This document shows, piece by piece, positions 9,563-19,254 of a DNA stretch of 64,000 nucleotides (its first letter is position 1; the number at the start of each line of letters is the position of its first letter). Both the position numbers and the translations under genes were made by a program. The DNA is taken from assembly GCF_002095535.1 (NCBI RefSeq), contig NZ_MLJI01000001.1:3275832-3339831 (forward strand), written 5' to 3'. This DNA comes from Pantoea cypripedii. Its GTDB lineage: Bacteria; Pseudomonadota; Gammaproteobacteria; Enterobacterales; Enterobacteriaceae. The notes under the pieces are model-generated. The model was given only the letters and a program-made list of their open reading frames with translations, was not told where the DNA came from and did not search any database.

Positions 9563-10864
9563 TAACTTAATCCCCTTCCCTTTGCGATGCAGCATCAGTG
9601 ACACCAGAAACGCTAATGCGCCCATTGCTGACACATACCAGAAGAAACTGGTTTCCACGCCTTCTTTTTTCAGCAGCAGCGCAACGTACTCCGCAGAACC
9701 ACCAAAAATAGCATTTGCCACCGCATAAGATAAGCCGACACCCAGTGCCCGCACCTCTGGCGGGAACATCTCTGCTTTAAGTATGCCGCTGATAGCGGTA
9801 TAGAAGCTGGTGATGATCAACGCTACCATCACCAGAAGAAATGCCAGCCAGTCACTCTGCACATTTTGTAGCAGCGTCAGAATCGGTACGGTACAAATCG
9901 CTGCACCCGCACCAAAAATTATCATGGAAGCACGCCGGCCGATTTTATCGGATAACGCGCCGATAATCGGCTGAATCAACATAAATACCAGCAACGCCCC
10001 GGTCATTAATCCACTCGCGCTGCGTGCATCCATCCCTGCGGTATTGACCAGGTATTTTTGCATATAGGTAGTAAAGGTATAAAAACTGAGTGAACCACCG
10101 GCAGTGAAACCCAGCACCATCAGAAAAGCACGCGAGTGATTGCGCAGCAGGCCCGTAATGCTGCCAGCATCACGATGCTCACGGTTTTCTTTCTCTGAAG
10201 TTTCATTGAGCGAGCGACGCAGCCAGAGTGCGACAACTGCCAGAATAGCGCCCAGGAAGAATGGGATGCGCCATCCCCAGCTATGTAGTTGTTCATCAGT
10301 GAGAATTTGTTGCAGCACCACCACGGTAAGTACGGCCAGTAACTGCCCACCAATTAAGGTCACGTACTGGAATGAGGCGTAGAACCCTTTGCGTCCTTCC
10401 AGCGCCACTTCACTCATATAGGTGGCGCTGGTGCCATATTCTCCACCTACGGACAGCCCCTGAAACATACGCGCCAACAGCAGAATCGTGGGAGCGGCAA
10501 TACCAATTTCCCCATATCCGGGCAGACAGGCAATCACCAGTGAGCCGAGACACATCATACAGACTGAGATCAGCATGGAATTTTTGCGTCCGTGGCGATC
10601 GGCGATATAACCAAATAGCCAGCCACCGATAGGACGCATCAAAAATCCTGCGGCGAATACACCTGCGGTTTGCAGTAATTGCGTGGTGGTATCGCCCGAT
10701 GGGAAAAAGATATGGGCGAAATAGAGTGAGAAGAAGGAATAAACATAGAAATCGAACCACTCCACCAGGTTGCCTGATGAAGCACCAACTATCGCCCAGA
10801 TGCGTTTTTTGCTAATGGCCGTCGTGTCGTGTGGTACCACTTTTTGTTGTAGAGAGTCTGTCAT
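9560..10864 (-). CDS. kgtP: Alpha-ketoglutarate permease KgtP (MFS, MHS family)
   Basis: An inner-membrane proton symporter that imports 2-oxoglutarate. At 434 residues with twelve predicted helices it is close to E. coli KgtP (432 aa). Family blocks are visible: [18 protein letters not shown] in helix 1, [18 protein letters not shown] (MFS motif A), [17 protein letters not shown] and the second motif [15 protein letters not shown]. It lies between pssA and the rrn operon, as in E. coli. The 136 bases upstream of its start hold no gene and probably its promoter. Confidence 0.95.
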   Translation of the reverse strand: MTDSLQQKVVPHDTTAISKKRIWAIVGASSGNLVEWFDFYVYSFFSLYFAHIFFPSGDTTTQLLQTAGVFAAGFLMRPIGGWLFGYIADRHGRKNSMLISVCMMCLGSLVIACLPGYGEIGIAAPTILLLARMFQGLSVGGEYGTSATYMSEVALEGRKGFYASFQYVTLIGGQLLAVLTVVVLQQILTDEQLHSWGWRIPFFLGAILAVVALWLRRSLNETSEKENREHRDAGSITGLLRNHSRAFLMVLGFTAGGSLSFYTFTTYMQKYLVNTAGMDARSASGLMTGALLVFMLIQPIIGALSDKIGRRASMIIFGAGAAICTVPILTLLQNVQSDWLAFLLVMVALIITSFYTAISGILKAEMFPPEVRALGVGLSYAVANAIFGGSAEYVALLLKKEGVETSFFWYVSAMGALAFLVSLMLHRKGKGIKL

Positions 10865-11000
10865 GCTTTCCTCTTTTCCTTGCGGATAATAAACGCCAAA
10901 GCATTGAGTAAAGCATTTGTTGGCCCGTCAGGTGAAGCGGGCAAATATCCGAATGACAAAATGTGACCGGTAAGAGGTTTGTGGGGCGATTTACAGACGT

Positions 11001-11030
11001 AAAAAAGCCCTGAACTTTCGTTCAGGGCTT
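11001..11030 (-). terminator. rrn operon terminator
   Basis: On the minus strand AAGCCCTGAACGAAAGTTCAGGGCTT folds into a 10-bp stem with the stable GAAA-type loop and ends in six T. It lies 14 bases past the 5S rRNA and is a classic rrn terminator. Confidence 0.9.
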
Positions 11031-11043
11031 CTTCACTTGATTG

Positions 11044-11163
11044 ATGCCTGGCAGTTCCCTACTCTCGCATGGGGAGACCCCACACTACCATCGGCGCTAC
11101 GGCGTTTCACTTCTGAGTTCGGCATGGGGTCAGGTGGGACCACCGCGCTACAGCCGCCAGGCA
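11044..11163 (-). rRNA. rrf: 5S ribosomal RNA
   Basis: 120 bases on the minus strand, from TGCCTGGCGGCTGTAGCG to CTGCCAGGCAT, almost identical to E. coli 5S rRNA. The 5' and 3' ends pair as helix I. It is the promoter-distal gene of an rrn operon whose 16S and 23S genes are mostly missing here. Confidence 0.97.
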
Positions 11164-11387
11164 AATTCTTTGTGCTCTGTCCTGTGTCTTTTGCACTGCT
11201 GCTGCGTTGGCTGCATTCGCGTAAGTCAGTCACATACTCATGTATGCTCCTTCCTTCCGTCTCTTTTGCCGCCTGGCTTCAGCGCAAAATCCTTCGGACT
11301 TGACTCCGCAGGACACAACTGTATCCGGTAAACAATGCTGAAAATTCTTCTCTTGGTCTCTCACAACCAAAACGCCTCTGGCGTTGT
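11164..11387 (-). other. 23S-5S spacer, longer than in E. coli
   Basis: The 224 bases between the 23S 3' end and 5S include a block containing a CATAC-ATGA-GTATG hairpin and the phrase GACTGACTTACGCGAATGCAGCC. The E. coli spacer is about 92 bases, so roughly 130 bases are extra. No convincing gene is present. Because the operon is collapsed nearby, the order should be treated with care. Confidence 0.6.
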
Positions 11388-11403
11388 AAGGTTAAGCCTC
11401 ACG
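11388..11403 (-). rRNA. rrl: Last 16 bases of 23S rRNA (truncated)
   Basis: CGTGAGGCTTAACCTT on the minus strand equals the end of enterobacterial 23S rRNA. The rest of the ~2.9-kb gene is absent; the sequence upstream is the join string and then 16S rRNA. Confidence 0.8.
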
Positions 11404-11415
11404 CTAGCTAGCTAG
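11404..11415. other. CTAGCTAGCTAG join string (probable assembly linker)
   Basis: A palindromic 12-mer with TAG in all three frames on both strands. It sits exactly between a 16S fragment and a 23S fragment. The same 12-mer interrupts the prophage at 38071-38082. It is most simply an artificial spacer replacing an unresolved repeat. Confidence 0.85.
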
Positions 11416-11503
11416 AGCAAGCTCCTCTGTGCTACCGTTCGACTTGCATGTGTTAGGCCTGCCGCCAGCGTTCAATCTGAGCCATGATCAAACTCTTCAA
11501 TTT
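11416..11503 (-). rRNA. rrs: First 88 bases of 16S rRNA (truncated)
   Basis: Reads on the minus strand from AAATTGAAGAGTTTGATCAT through the V1 region and then breaks off at the join string. The V1 loop text (GGTAGCACAGAGGAGCTTGCT) resembles Pantoea and its relatives. About 1.45 kb of 16S, the 16S-23S spacer with its tRNA, and nearly all of 23S are missing. Confidence 0.9.
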
Positions 11504-11629
11504 AAGTTTGATGCTCAAAGAATTAAACTTCGTAATGAATTACGTGTTCACTCTTGAGACTTGATATTTTTTAAGTCCGTGGACTTTTGATATCAATCCT
11601 GCGAGTGCCCACACAGATTGTCTGATAAA

Positions 11630-11642
11630 TTGTTAAAGAGCA
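11630..11642 (-). promoter_or_regulatory. rrn leader boxA antitermination site
   Basis: TGCTCTTTAACAA on the minus strand, about 130 bases before the 16S 5' end, is the conserved boxA recognised by NusB/S10 for rRNA antitermination. Confidence 0.85.
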
Positions 11643-11681
11643 GTGCGAGCAGCGGGTTAACCGCCTGTCGCGAGGTGGCGT

Positions 11682-11709
11682 ATATTACGCTTTCCTCCTT
11701 CAGAGTCAA
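11682..11709 (-). promoter_or_regulatory. rrn P2 promoter
   Basis: -35 TTGACT and -10 TAATAT with 16-bp spacing, followed by a GC-rich discriminator. Position relative to P1 and boxA fits rrn P2. Confidence 0.8.
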
Positions 11710-11801
11710 TCACTTTTTTCAGCGATTTTCTCCGGCGGGATGAATCACTTCGTCCCTCGCTGACCGTCTGCGTTGCCGCTTTGCCGTGTCAGTGGAGGCG
11801 C

Positions 11802-11829
11802 ATTATAGGGAGATAATTCTGAGTGACAA
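11802..11829 (-). promoter_or_regulatory. rrn P1 promoter
   Basis: -35 TTGTCA, 16-bp spacing, perfect -10 TATAAT and a GCGCCTCC discriminator, as in enterobacterial rrn P1. AT-rich tracts just upstream could serve as UP element and Fis sites. Confidence 0.85.
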
Positions 11830-11912
11830 GCGCTAATTTAAACTTTTTGCGCGACCGCTCACTTTCCAGGCGAAGCGTTGCAAAATCCAGCAAAAACCTG
11901 TGTGAAAGGCAT

Positions 11913-11936
11913 AAAAAACGGGCCCGCAGGCCCGTT
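11913..11936 (-). terminator. clpB terminator
   Basis: AACGGGCC-TGCG-GGCCCGTT stem followed by T-run on the minus strand, 13 bases after the clpB stop. Confidence 0.85.
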
Positions 11937-11948
11937 AATGGTTATTTC

Positions 11949-14522
11949 TTACTGATGTGCGACTATCACATCATCTTTCACATCCATCTCGATGGTTTTA
12001 CCCGGCACTAACGCCCCAGAGAGAATCTGTTGCGCCAGCGGGTTTTCAATTTGCTGCTGGATAGCACGTTTCAGTGGCCGCGCGCCGTAAACCGGATCGT
12101 AACCGTTCTCACCCAGCAAGCGGATGGCTGCGTCCGAAATGTGCAACTGGTAGCCGCGCTCTTCAAGACGTTTATACAACCGCTGCAGCTGAATCTGCGC
12201 AATAGAAGCAATGTGTTTTTCACCCAGAGGATGGAACACCACCACTTCATCGATACGGTTAATAAACTCCGGACGGAAATGGTGCCCGACAACCGACATC
12301 ACCATTTCTTTCATCTCAGGATAATCCAGCGCACCAAACCGCTCCTGAATCAAATCCGAGCCGAGGTTAGAGGTCATGATCACCACCGTGTTACGGAAAT
12401 CGACCGTACGCCCCTGCCCATCGGTTAAGCGACCATCATCCAGCACCTGCAACAGAATGTTGAAAACATCCGGATGGGCTTTCTCTACCTCATCGAGCAA
12501 AATCACCGAATAAGGACGACGACGAACGGCCTCGGTCAGATAGCCCCCCTCTTCATAACCGACATATCCTGGAGGCGCACCCACCAGACGCGATACCGAG
12601 TGTTTCTCCATAAACTCAGACATATCGATACGCACCATGGCGTCGTCACTGTCGAACAGGAAGTTTGCCAGCGCCTTACACAACTCGGTTTTACCCACGC
12701 CTGTTGGTCCCAGGAACAGGAAAGAACCAATTGGCCGGTTTGGATCAGACAATCCGGCACGGCTACGACGAATCGCATTCGATACGGCTTCTACCGCTTC
12801 ATCCTGACCAATCACGCGCGAATGCAGCTCCTGCTCCATCCGCAACAACTTATCACGCTCCCCTTCCATCATGCGGGCGACCGGAATACCAGTCCAGCGC
12901 GCCAGGACATCAGCAATTTCCACATCGGTGACGCGGTTGCGCAGCAGCTTCATGGTCTTGCCTTCAGACTGAGTCGCCGCAGCCAATTGTTTCTCCAGCG
13001 CCGGAATTTTGCCGTACTGCAGTTCGGACATCTGCCCCAGATCGCCAACACGGCGTGCCTGCTCCAGAGACAAACGCGCCTGCTCCAGTTCAGCCTTGAT
13101 GTTCTGTGTGCCGGTCAGAGACGCTTTTTCTGCTTTCCACTCTTCTTCCAGCTCGGCGTATTCACGCTCTTTCTGGTCAAGTTCGCTCTCCAGCATTTCC
13201 AGACGTTTGACACTGGCATCATCCGACTCTTTCTTCAGTGCCTGCTGTTCCAGCTTGAGCTGGATAATGCGGCGGTCGAGACGATCAAGTGGCTCCGGCT
13301 TCGAGTCAATTTGCAGACGAATACTGGAAGCCGCTTCATCGATCAGGTCGATAGCTTTATCCGGTAACTGGCGATCGGCGATATAACGATGTGAAAGCGT
13401 TGCCGCAGCAACTATCGCCGGATCGGTAATTTGCACATGGTGGTGCAACTCATAGCGTTCTTTCAGGCCACGCAAAATCGCGATGGTATCTTCAACACTC
13501 GGTTCCGCCACAAACACTTTCTGGAAACGACGTTCCAGCGCAGCATCTTTTTCAATGTACTGACGATACTCATCCAGCGTAGTGGCACCGACGCAGTGCA
13601 ACTCACCGCGTGCCAGAGCTGGCTTAAGCATGTTACCGGCATCCATTGCGCCGTCAGCTTTACCGGCCCCGACCATGGTATGCAGTTCGTCGATAAAGAG
13701 GATGACGTTGCCTTCCTGTTTCGCCAGATCGTTCAGGACCCCTTTCAGGCGTTCTTCAAACTCACCACGATATTTCGCACCCGCCACCAGCGCTCCCATA
13801 TCCAGCGCCAATACCCGACGGCCTTTCAGGCCTTCAGGCACTTCGCCATTGATGATGCGCTGAGCCAAACCTTCAACGATAGCGGTTTTACCGACACCGG
13901 GTTCACCAATCAGTACCGGGTTGTTTTTGGTACGACGTTGCAGAACCTGAATAGTGCGACGAATTTCCTCGTCACGCCCAATCACCGGGTCAAGTTTGCC
14001 CAGTTCGGCGCGTTCCGTCAGATCGATAGTGTATTTCTTTAATGCCTGACGCTGATCTTCAGCCCCTTGATCGTTCACGTTCTCTCCCCCTCGCAATTGC
14101 TCGATAGCCTTAGCGAGTTTTTCCGACGTTGCACCAGCCGATTTAAGTAAATCAGCCAGCGAGCCACGTGAATCCAGGGCCGCCAAAGCAAATAATTCAG
14201 ATGAAATAAAATTGTCGCCGCGCTTTTGCGCCAGCTTGTCGCACAGGTTAAGCACACGGACTAAATCCGCCGACGGCTGGACATCGCCGTCAGTGCCTTC
14301 AACTTGTGGTAATCGATTAATAGCCTGTTCAATGCTGGTGCGGAGCCCAGCGACATCGGCACCCGCTGCGCTGAGCAACGGACGCACCGATCCGCCTTCC
14401 TGATTGAGCAACGCGCTCATCGCATGAAGGGGTTCTATGAATTGGTTATCGTGTCCCAGAGCAAGGGACTGTGCATCGGCCAGGGCCAACTGGAATTTGT
14501 TGGTAAGACGATCCAGACGCAT
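11949..14522 (-). CDS. clpB: ClpB, AAA+ protein disaggregase
   Basis: A hexameric heat-shock disaggregase that works with DnaK to solubilise aggregates. The ATG at 14522 ([18 protein letters not shown]) has GGAGG just upstream and gives 857 residues, the exact E. coli length. Domains in order: N-domain (1-145), AAA1 with Walker A GEPGVGKT and Walker B FIDELH, the M-domain coiled coil (~405-525, rich in Glu/Lys/Leu), AAA2 with GPTGVGKT and LLDEVEKAH, and the C-terminal D2 small domain. The pore loops [10 protein letters not shown] and GYVGYEEGG are present. Transcription is driven by a sigma-32 promoter just upstream. Confidence 0.97.
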   Translation of the reverse strand: MRLDRLTNKFQLALADAQSLALGHDNQFIEPLHAMSALLNQEGGSVRPLLSAAGADVAGLRTSIEQAINRLPQVEGTDGDVQPSADLVRVLNLCDKLAQKRGDNFISSELFALAALDSRGSLADLLKSAGATSEKLAKAIEQLRGGENVNDQGAEDQRQALKKYTIDLTERAELGKLDPVIGRDEEIRRTIQVLQRRTKNNPVLIGEPGVGKTAIVEGLAQRIINGEVPEGLKGRRVLALDMGALVAGAKYRGEFEERLKGVLNDLAKQEGNVILFIDELHTMVGAGKADGAMDAGNMLKPALARGELHCVGATTLDEYRQYIEKDAALERRFQKVFVAEPSVEDTIAILRGLKERYELHHHVQITDPAIVAAATLSHRYIADRQLPDKAIDLIDEAASSIRLQIDSKPEPLDRLDRRIIQLKLEQQALKKESDDASVKRLEMLESELDQKEREYAELEEEWKAEKASLTGTQNIKAELEQARLSLEQARRVGDLGQMSELQYGKIPALEKQLAAATQSEGKTMKLLRNRVTDVEIADVLARWTGIPVARMMEGERDKLLRMEQELHSRVIGQDEAVEAVSNAIRRSRAGLSDPNRPIGSFLFLGPTGVGKTELCKALANFLFDSDDAMVRIDMSEFMEKHSVSRLVGAPPGYVGYEEGGYLTEAVRRRPYSVILLDEVEKAHPDVFNILLQVLDDGRLTDGQGRTVDFRNTVVIMTSNLGSDLIQERFGALDYPEMKEMVMSVVGHHFRPEFINRIDEVVVFHPLGEKHIASIAQIQLQRLYKRLEERGYQLHISDAAIRLLGENGYDPVYGARPLKRAIQQQIENPLAQQILSGALVPGKTIEMDVKDDVIVAHQ

Positions 14523-14562
14523 GTTTCCTCCCATTACAGGTCAAAATGCTACTGGAGATTAA

Positions 14563-14588
14563 ATGAGGTCATCCCTCAAATTTTCAAG
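14563..14588 (-). promoter_or_regulatory. Sigma-32 heat-shock promoter of clpB
   Basis: -35 CTTGAA and -10 CCTCAT with a 14-base spacer on the minus strand. It corresponds to the known E. coli clpB heat-shock promoter. Confidence 0.8.
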
Positions 14589-14647
14589 GTTAATGACCTG
14601 AGTTGTGAGCAAAAAATACGCTAACTGGATCGTCTTGTGGCGTAAGG

Positions 14648-15376
14648 TTATCTCAGCCAAATCAAAGTTGCCATACGCCCGGTGATACGATCGCGTCGGA
14701 AGGAGAAAAAATCGGCGCTTTCATGCCAGGTACAGCGTTGTTCGCCGCTGATTGAACGCACACCAGCAGCCTGCAAGCGCTGACGCGCCAGCAACCAGAT
14801 ATCAGCAAAATATTTTTCGCCGACGGGACGAAATGCCTGATCGGCACGCTCGTCATGCGCCATAAACGCCGAACGCACCTCCGCACCCACTTCGAAAGCC
14901 TGCGGACCAATGGCGGGTCCCAGCCAGGCATGAATCTCATGCACTGGACAGTGAAACTGTGCCAGCGTCTGCTCCAGCACCCCCTGGCATAAGCCACGCC
15001 AGCCAGCATGGGCTGCCGCGACTTCGCTACCGTCACTGGCGCAAAAGAGCACCGGCAGACAATCTGCCGTCATCACGGCACAGACCACGCCCGTTTCACG
15101 CGTAATCGCGGCATCCGCCTCAGGCAGCGCTGCGCTAGCAGGTAAACGCACCACCTCCTGACCGTGAACCTGATTGAGCCATTGGGGCATCGCCGGCAAC
15201 TGTGCCAGAGCGGCCAAACGCTGGCGATTCAGGAGCACATGTTCCTGATTGTCACCAACGTGGCTGCCAAGGTTGAGGGCGTTCCAGGGAGCCAGGCTGA
15301 AGCCACCGTGACGTGTGGTTGAACATGCCCGAACGCGTGCCGGTACTGGCCAGTCCGGGATGATCAACTCATTCAT
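14648..15376 (-). CDS. pgeF: PgeF (YfiH), peptidoglycan editing factor / multicopper-like domain
   Basis: A 242-residue cytosolic protein of the DUF152/YfiH family, close to E. coli PgeF (243 aa), which prevents misincorporation of serine into peptidoglycan precursors by hydrolysing wrong UDP-MurNAc species. Relatives show purine-nucleoside phosphorylase activity. Conserved zinc-site blocks are visible: ADCLPVLF, AAHAGWRGLCQGVL and WLGPAIGPQAFEVG. Its start overlaps the rluD stop by four bases, so the two are translated as one unit. Confidence 0.92.
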   Translation of the reverse strand: MNELIIPDWPVPARVRACSTTRHGGFSLAPWNALNLGSHVGDNQEHVLLNRQRLAALAQLPAMPQWLNQVHGQEVVRLPASAALPEADAAITRETGVVCAVMTADCLPVLFCASDGSEVAAAHAGWRGLCQGVLEQTLAQFHCPVHEIHAWLGPAIGPQAFEVGAEVRSAFMAHDERADQAFRPVGEKYFADIWLLARQRLQAAGVRSISGEQRCTWHESADFFSFRRDRITGRMATLIWLR

Positions 15377-16353
15377 AGCCAGTCCATCTGATCACGGAAC
15401 ATATCGGTGTCAGCTTTCAGGGCATCAATCAAATCGACCATGTCCTGCGGTAGCGGCGCATGCCACTCCATTTCAATCCCGGTGATCGGATGGTAGAGAC
15501 GCAACATGGTTGCGTGCAATGCCTGACGATCAAATCCACGCAGGGTTGCGATAAATTCATCAGATGCCCCTTTTGGTGGACGTGGACGACCACCGTAAAG
15601 CGGATCACCCACCAGCGGATGGTTAATATGGGCCATATGAACACGAATCTGATGTGTACGACCGGTTTCCAGACGCAAGCGCAGGCGGGTATGCGCACGG
15701 AAATGTTCCATGATGCGATAATGGGTCACCGCAGGTTTCCCCATCGGGTGCACCGCCATATGGGTACGTTTGGTGGAATGACGTGCCATGGGCTCATTAA
15801 CCGTACCGCCCGCAGTCATGGTACCAATCGCTACTGCTTCGTATTCACGGGTGATTTCACGCAGCTGCAGCGTTTCCACCAGATGCGTTTGTGCAGGCAC
15901 GGTTTTAGCCACCACCATCAGGCCGGTGGTGTCTTTGTCCAGACGATGGACAATCCCCGCACGCGGGACATCCGCAATCGCCGGGTAATGATAAAGCAAT
16001 GCGTTAAGCACAGTCCCGTCCGGATTACCGGCTCCCGGATGCACCACTAAACCACGCGGTTTGTTGATAACGAGAATATCGTCGTCTTCATACACAATAT
16101 TCAATGGGATGTTTTGCGCTTCCCAGCGTTGCTCTTCTTCGATTTCAGCGCTGATCGACACCTGCTCGCCGCCCAGAACCTTCTCTTTCGGTTTGTCGAT
16201 GACGGTGCCATTGACGCTGACGCGACGCTCAAGGATCCATTCTTTTATGCGAGAACGTGAATAATCAGGGAACAATTCCGCCAAAGTCTGATCTAAGCGT
16301 TGTCCAAGTTGTGCTTCGGACACCGTTGCGGTGAGTTGAACTTGTTGTGCCAT
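15373..16353 (-). CDS. rluD: RluD, 23S rRNA pseudouridine(1911/1915/1917) synthase
   Basis: Isomerises three uridines of helix 69 in the 23S rRNA, needed for normal ribosome assembly and termination. The 326-residue protein has an N-terminal S4 RNA-binding domain (~18-80) and a catalytic domain with the RluA-family signature HRLDKDTTGL; the nucleophile is Asp139. Start MAQQVQLTATVSEAQLGQRLD agrees with E. coli. It is divergent from bamD and overlaps pgeF. Confidence 0.96.
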   Translation of the reverse strand: MAQQVQLTATVSEAQLGQRLDQTLAELFPDYSRSRIKEWILERRVSVNGTVIDKPKEKVLGGEQVSISAEIEEEQRWEAQNIPLNIVYEDDDILVINKPRGLVVHPGAGNPDGTVLNALLYHYPAIADVPRAGIVHRLDKDTTGLMVVAKTVPAQTHLVETLQLREITREYEAVAIGTMTAGGTVNEPMARHSTKRTHMAVHPMGKPAVTHYRIMEHFRAHTRLRLRLETGRTHQIRVHMAHINHPLVGDPLYGGRPRPPKGASDEFIATLRGFDRQALHATMLRLYHPITGIEMEWHAPLPQDMVDLIDALKADTDMFRDQMDWL

Positions 16354-16483
16354 ATACAGCTTCTTCGTTAACGTTGGGTTTTCACGGCGATGCCGTTTAA
16401 TATAATGTGCTATCGTACCTGGTCATTACCGGGAGCTACACGGACAGCTTCCGCCATAACACTTTGAGGATAATCATTTCGTC

Positions 16484-17215
16484 ATGACGCGTATGAAACA
16501 TCTGGTGGCTGCTGCCACACTGAGCCTGGCACTAGTGGGTTGTTCCAGCTCAAAGGACACAGTACCGGACAGCCCGCCGTCTGAGATTTACGCCACAGCT
16601 CAGCAAAAACTGCAGGACGGTAACTTTAAAGCGGCGATTAAGCAACTGGAAGCGCTGGATAACCGTTACCCGTTCGGTCCATATTCTCAGCAGGTACAGC
16701 TGGATTTGATCTACGCGTATTACAAAAATGCCGATCTGCCGCTGGCGCAAGCCGCTATCGCTCGCTTTATGCGTCTGAATCCGACCCATCCGAACATCGA
16801 CTATGTCATTTACATGAAAGGTCTGACGGATATGGCACTGGATGATTCAGCACTACAGGGCTTCTTCGGTATCGACCGTTCTGACCGCGATCCGACTCAT
16901 GCCCGTGACGCGTTCCGCGACTTTTCTCAGCTGCTGCGCGGTTACCCGAACAGCCAGTATGCCGCCGACGCCCAGAAACGCCTGGTCTTCCTGAAAGAAC
17001 GCCTGGCGAAGTATGAACTTTCAGTGGCGCAATTCTATACCAAGCGCGGTGCTTATGTCGCTGTTGTTAACCGTGTAGAAGGCATGATGAAGGATTACCC
17101 GGATGCAGAAGCGACTCATGAAGCGCTGCCGCTGATGGAAAATGCCTATCGCCAGCTGCAACTGACTGCTGAAGCGGACAAAGTGGCAAAAATTATTGCC
17201 GCCAATAACTCCTGA
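16484..17215 (+). CDS. bamD: BamD, outer-membrane protein assembly lipoprotein
   Basis: An essential subunit of the BAM complex that inserts beta-barrel proteins in the outer membrane. The 243 residues begin with a lipoprotein signal ending in LVGC (lipidated Cys20). Tetratricopeptide-like repeats follow (for example [34 protein letters not shown] split over two helices). Asp-Arg-Ser-Asp-Arg around residue 130 matches E. coli. The divergent gap to rluD carries its promoter, and a strong terminator follows. Confidence 0.96.
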   Translation: MTRMKHLVAAATLSLALVGCSSSKDTVPDSPPSEIYATAQQKLQDGNFKAAIKQLEALDNRYPFGPYSQQVQLDLIYAYYKNADLPLAQAAIARFMRLNPTHPNIDYVIYMKGLTDMALDDSALQGFFGIDRSDRDPTHARDAFRDFSQLLRGYPNSQYAADAQKRLVFLKERLAKYELSVAQFYTKRGAYVAVVNRVEGMMKDYPDAEATHEALPLMENAYRQLQLTAEADKVAKIIAANNS

Positions 17216-17229
17216 TCAATGGCAAATAA

Positions 17230-17259
17230 AAAAGCAGCCTTCACTGGCTGCTTTTTTTT
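17230..17259 (+). terminator. bamD terminator
   Basis: AAGCAGCC-TTCACT-GGCTGCTT stem followed by eight T, immediately after the bamD stop. Confidence 0.9.
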
Positions 17260-17479
17260 GGTGAAAATTCAGACTAAAAACAAAATTTCTCACCCGGTTA
17301 ACTCGTCAATCTTGCCCCCTTCCCCCTCCGCTTCAAGCTTTTTCCGCCACTTTCCCGGCCTTTCTCACAATTTGCTGGTATTGACAAAAAGTGACATTTT
17401 TACGTGATCTTTATCACACATTTTCCCGGTTTCCGCGGTATGCTGGACCTACCCAGACGGAAATGACAGAGAGGTTTGA

Positions 17480-17809
17480 ATGATGATTCTGAACATTACC
17501 AGTAAACAAATGGAAATCACTGCGGCTATCCGCAACCATGTCGAAGACCGTCTCGCCAAGCTGGAAAAATGGCAAACTCACCTGATAAACCCGCACATCG
17601 TGTTATCGAAAGAGCCGAAAGAATTTGTGGCCGACGCCACGATTAACACGCCAAATGGCACGCTGGTCGCCAGCGCGAAACATGATGATATGTACACCGC
17701 AATCAACGATCTGATTGCGAAGCTGGAACGACAGCTCAACAAAGCGCAACACAAACCCGAAGCGCGTCGTGCCACCAGCAGTGTGAAAGATTTTACGCCT
17801 GCGGGATAA
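17480..17809 (+). CDS. raiA: RaiA (YfiA), stationary-phase ribosome-associated inhibitor
   Basis: Binds the 30S decoding region during stationary phase or cold shock, blocks translation and opposes 100S dimer formation. The 109-residue protein carries the conserved [26 protein letters not shown] and [21 protein letters not shown] blocks (the last split between helices). E. coli RaiA has 113 residues; the acidic C-terminal tail that sets it apart from HPF is shortened here, ending [10 protein letters not shown]. The ATG at 17480 follows a GAGAGG site. Confidence 0.93.
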   Translation: MMILNITSKQMEITAAIRNHVEDRLAKLEKWQTHLINPHIVLSKEPKEFVADATINTPNGTLVASAKHDDMYTAINDLIAKLERQLNKAQHKPEARRATSSVKDFTPAG

Positions 17810-17827
17810 ACACCCATTTTCTCAGCA

Positions 17828-17850
17828 ACGCGCCTCCGGGCGCGTTTTTT
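17828..17850 (+). terminator. raiA terminator
   Basis: ACGCGCC-TCC-GGGCGCGT stem followed by six T. Confidence 0.88.
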
Positions 17851-17908
17851 ATTGACAGCCTCAAATCAGTGCGGTTAATCTCGGGTCACTTTACTTTCGG
17901 AAACCACC

Positions 17909-17956
17909 ATGAAACATCTGCCGTTCTTCTTCGCATTCTTTTTTACCTTCCCCTGA
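17909..17956 (+). CDS. pheL: pheA leader peptide PheL
   Basis: A 15-residue peptide, MKHLPFFFAFFFTFP, with seven phenylalanines. Ribosome stalling on its Phe codons when charged tRNA-Phe is scarce selects the antiterminator and lets pheA be transcribed. It differs from E. coli PheL by one residue (Leu for Ile at position 4). Too short for usual ORF calling. Confidence 0.95.
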   Translation: MKHLPFFFAFFFTFP

Positions 17957-18029
17957 TTGGGAGGCGATTCGTCATGTGAAAATGAATGCGAAGACGAACA
18001 ACAAAGCCTCCCAACCGGGAGGCTTTTTT
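17957..18029 (+). promoter_or_regulatory. pheA transcription attenuator
   Basis: The terminator hairpin AGCCTCCC-AAC-CGGGAGGCT followed by T6 lies at 18005-18029. A competing upstream copy GGGAGGC at 17960-17966 can pair with the CCTCCC arm to form the antiterminator. The arrangement follows pheL directly. Confidence 0.88.
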
Positions 18030-18054
18030 ATTGGACAGCTTACAGGTGAGCCCT

Positions 18055-19218
18055 ATGACCCCCGATAACCCACTGCTGGCATTACGTGACAAAATCAGCG
18101 CCGTTGATGAGAAGCTGCTGACACTGCTGGCCGAGCGCCGCGCGCTGGCCATTGACGTTGCCCAGGCAAAACTGGCAACCCATCGCCCGATCCGTGATGT
18201 TGAGCGCGAGCGCGCCCTGCTGGAAAATTTGATTACGCTGGGGAAAAAACACCAGCTTGATGCGCATTACATCACGCGCCTGTTCCAGCTGGTGATTGAA
18301 GATTCGGTCCTGACGCAGCAGGCCTTGCTGCAAAAGAACCTTAATCATCCCCATGCGCTGGCGCCACGTATTGCTTTCCTTGGTCCGAAAGGTTCCTATT
18401 CGCACCTTGCTGCACGCAAATATGCGGCACGACATTTTGATTCGATGGTGGAAATGGGTTGTCTCAAATTCCACGACATCATCCAGCAAGTGGAGAGCGG
18501 CCAGGCTGACTATGCGGTGATGCCGATTGAGAATACCAGCTCTGGCTCCATCAATGACGTTTACGACCTGCTCCAGCAAACGTCATTGTCGATCGTTGGC
18601 GAGCTGACCATTCCCATCGAACATTGTGTACTGGTGAGCGGCAATACCGATTTGCAGCAGATTGAAACCGTCTACAGCCATCCGCAACCGTTCCAGCAGT
18701 GCAGCCAGTTCATCAACCGTTTCCCACAATGGAAAATCGAATACACCGAAAGCACCGCTGCGGCGATGGAAAAAGTGGCGGCGATGAACTCACCAAAAGT
18801 GGCGGCCCTTGGCAGCGAGGCCGGCGGTGAGCTGTATCAATTGCAGGTACTGGAGCGTGACCTGGCCAACCAACAGCAAAACCACACACGCTTTATTGTA
18901 CTGGCACGCAAGTCCATTGATGTCTCCGACCAGGTTCCCGCCAAAACGACGCTGATTATGGCCACCGGGCAGCAGGCAGGTGCGCTGGTTGAAGCGCTGC
19001 TGGTATTGCGTCAGCACAACCTGATCATGAGCAAACTGGAATCACGTCCGATTAACGGTAATCCGTGGGAAGAGATGTTTTACATTGATGTGCAGGGCAA
19101 TCTGCAATCTGACAGCATGCAACGCGCACTGGAAGAGCTGCGTGGGTTAACCCGCTCACTCAAGGTACTCGGCTGTTATCCGGGCGAGAATGTGGTGCCG
19201 GTGGAGCCGCGCATCTAA
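18055..19218 (+). CDS. pheA: PheA, bifunctional chorismate mutase/prephenate dehydratase
   Basis: Converts chorismate to prephenate and then phenylpyruvate, the phenylalanine branch. The ATG at 18055 ([20 protein letters not shown]) with an AGGTGAG site gives 387 residues; E. coli PheA has 386. Domains: AroQ chorismate mutase (1-~90), prephenate dehydratase (~105-285, [28 protein letters not shown]) and the ACT regulatory domain (~300-385) with the GALV and ESRP motifs that bind phenylalanine. Expression is controlled by the pheL attenuator. Confidence 0.97.
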   Translation: MTPDNPLLALRDKISAVDEKLLTLLAERRALAIDVAQAKLATHRPIRDVERERALLENLITLGKKHQLDAHYITRLFQLVIEDSVLTQQALLQKNLNHPHALAPRIAFLGPKGSYSHLAARKYAARHFDSMVEMGCLKFHDIIQQVESGQADYAVMPIENTSSGSINDVYDLLQQTSLSIVGELTIPIEHCVLVSGNTDLQQIETVYSHPQPFQQCSQFINRFPQWKIEYTESTAAAMEKVAAMNSPKVAALGSEAGGELYQLQVLERDLANQQQNHTRFIVLARKSIDVSDQVPAKTTLIMATGQQAGALVEALLVLRQHNLIMSKLESRPINGNPWEEMFYIDVQGNLQSDSMQRALEELRGLTRSLKVLGCYPGENVVPVEPRI

Positions 19219-19221
19219 GCA

Positions 19222-19254
19222 AAAGGGCATCCGGATGGATGCCCTATTCTTTTT
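19222..19254. terminator. Bidirectional terminator between pheA and tyrA
   Basis: GGGCATCC-GGAT-GGATGCCC with T-rich flanks on both strands, between convergent pheA and tyrA. Confidence 0.88.

Noticed and set aside
11037..11331. Frames of 66-96 codons across 5S rRNA and its spacer
   Set aside because: They lie within rRNA and transcribed spacer; no coding signal.
12474..14042. Long plus-strand frames opposite clpB
   Set aside because: Shadow frames of a highly expressed gene; no start signals or recognisable domains.
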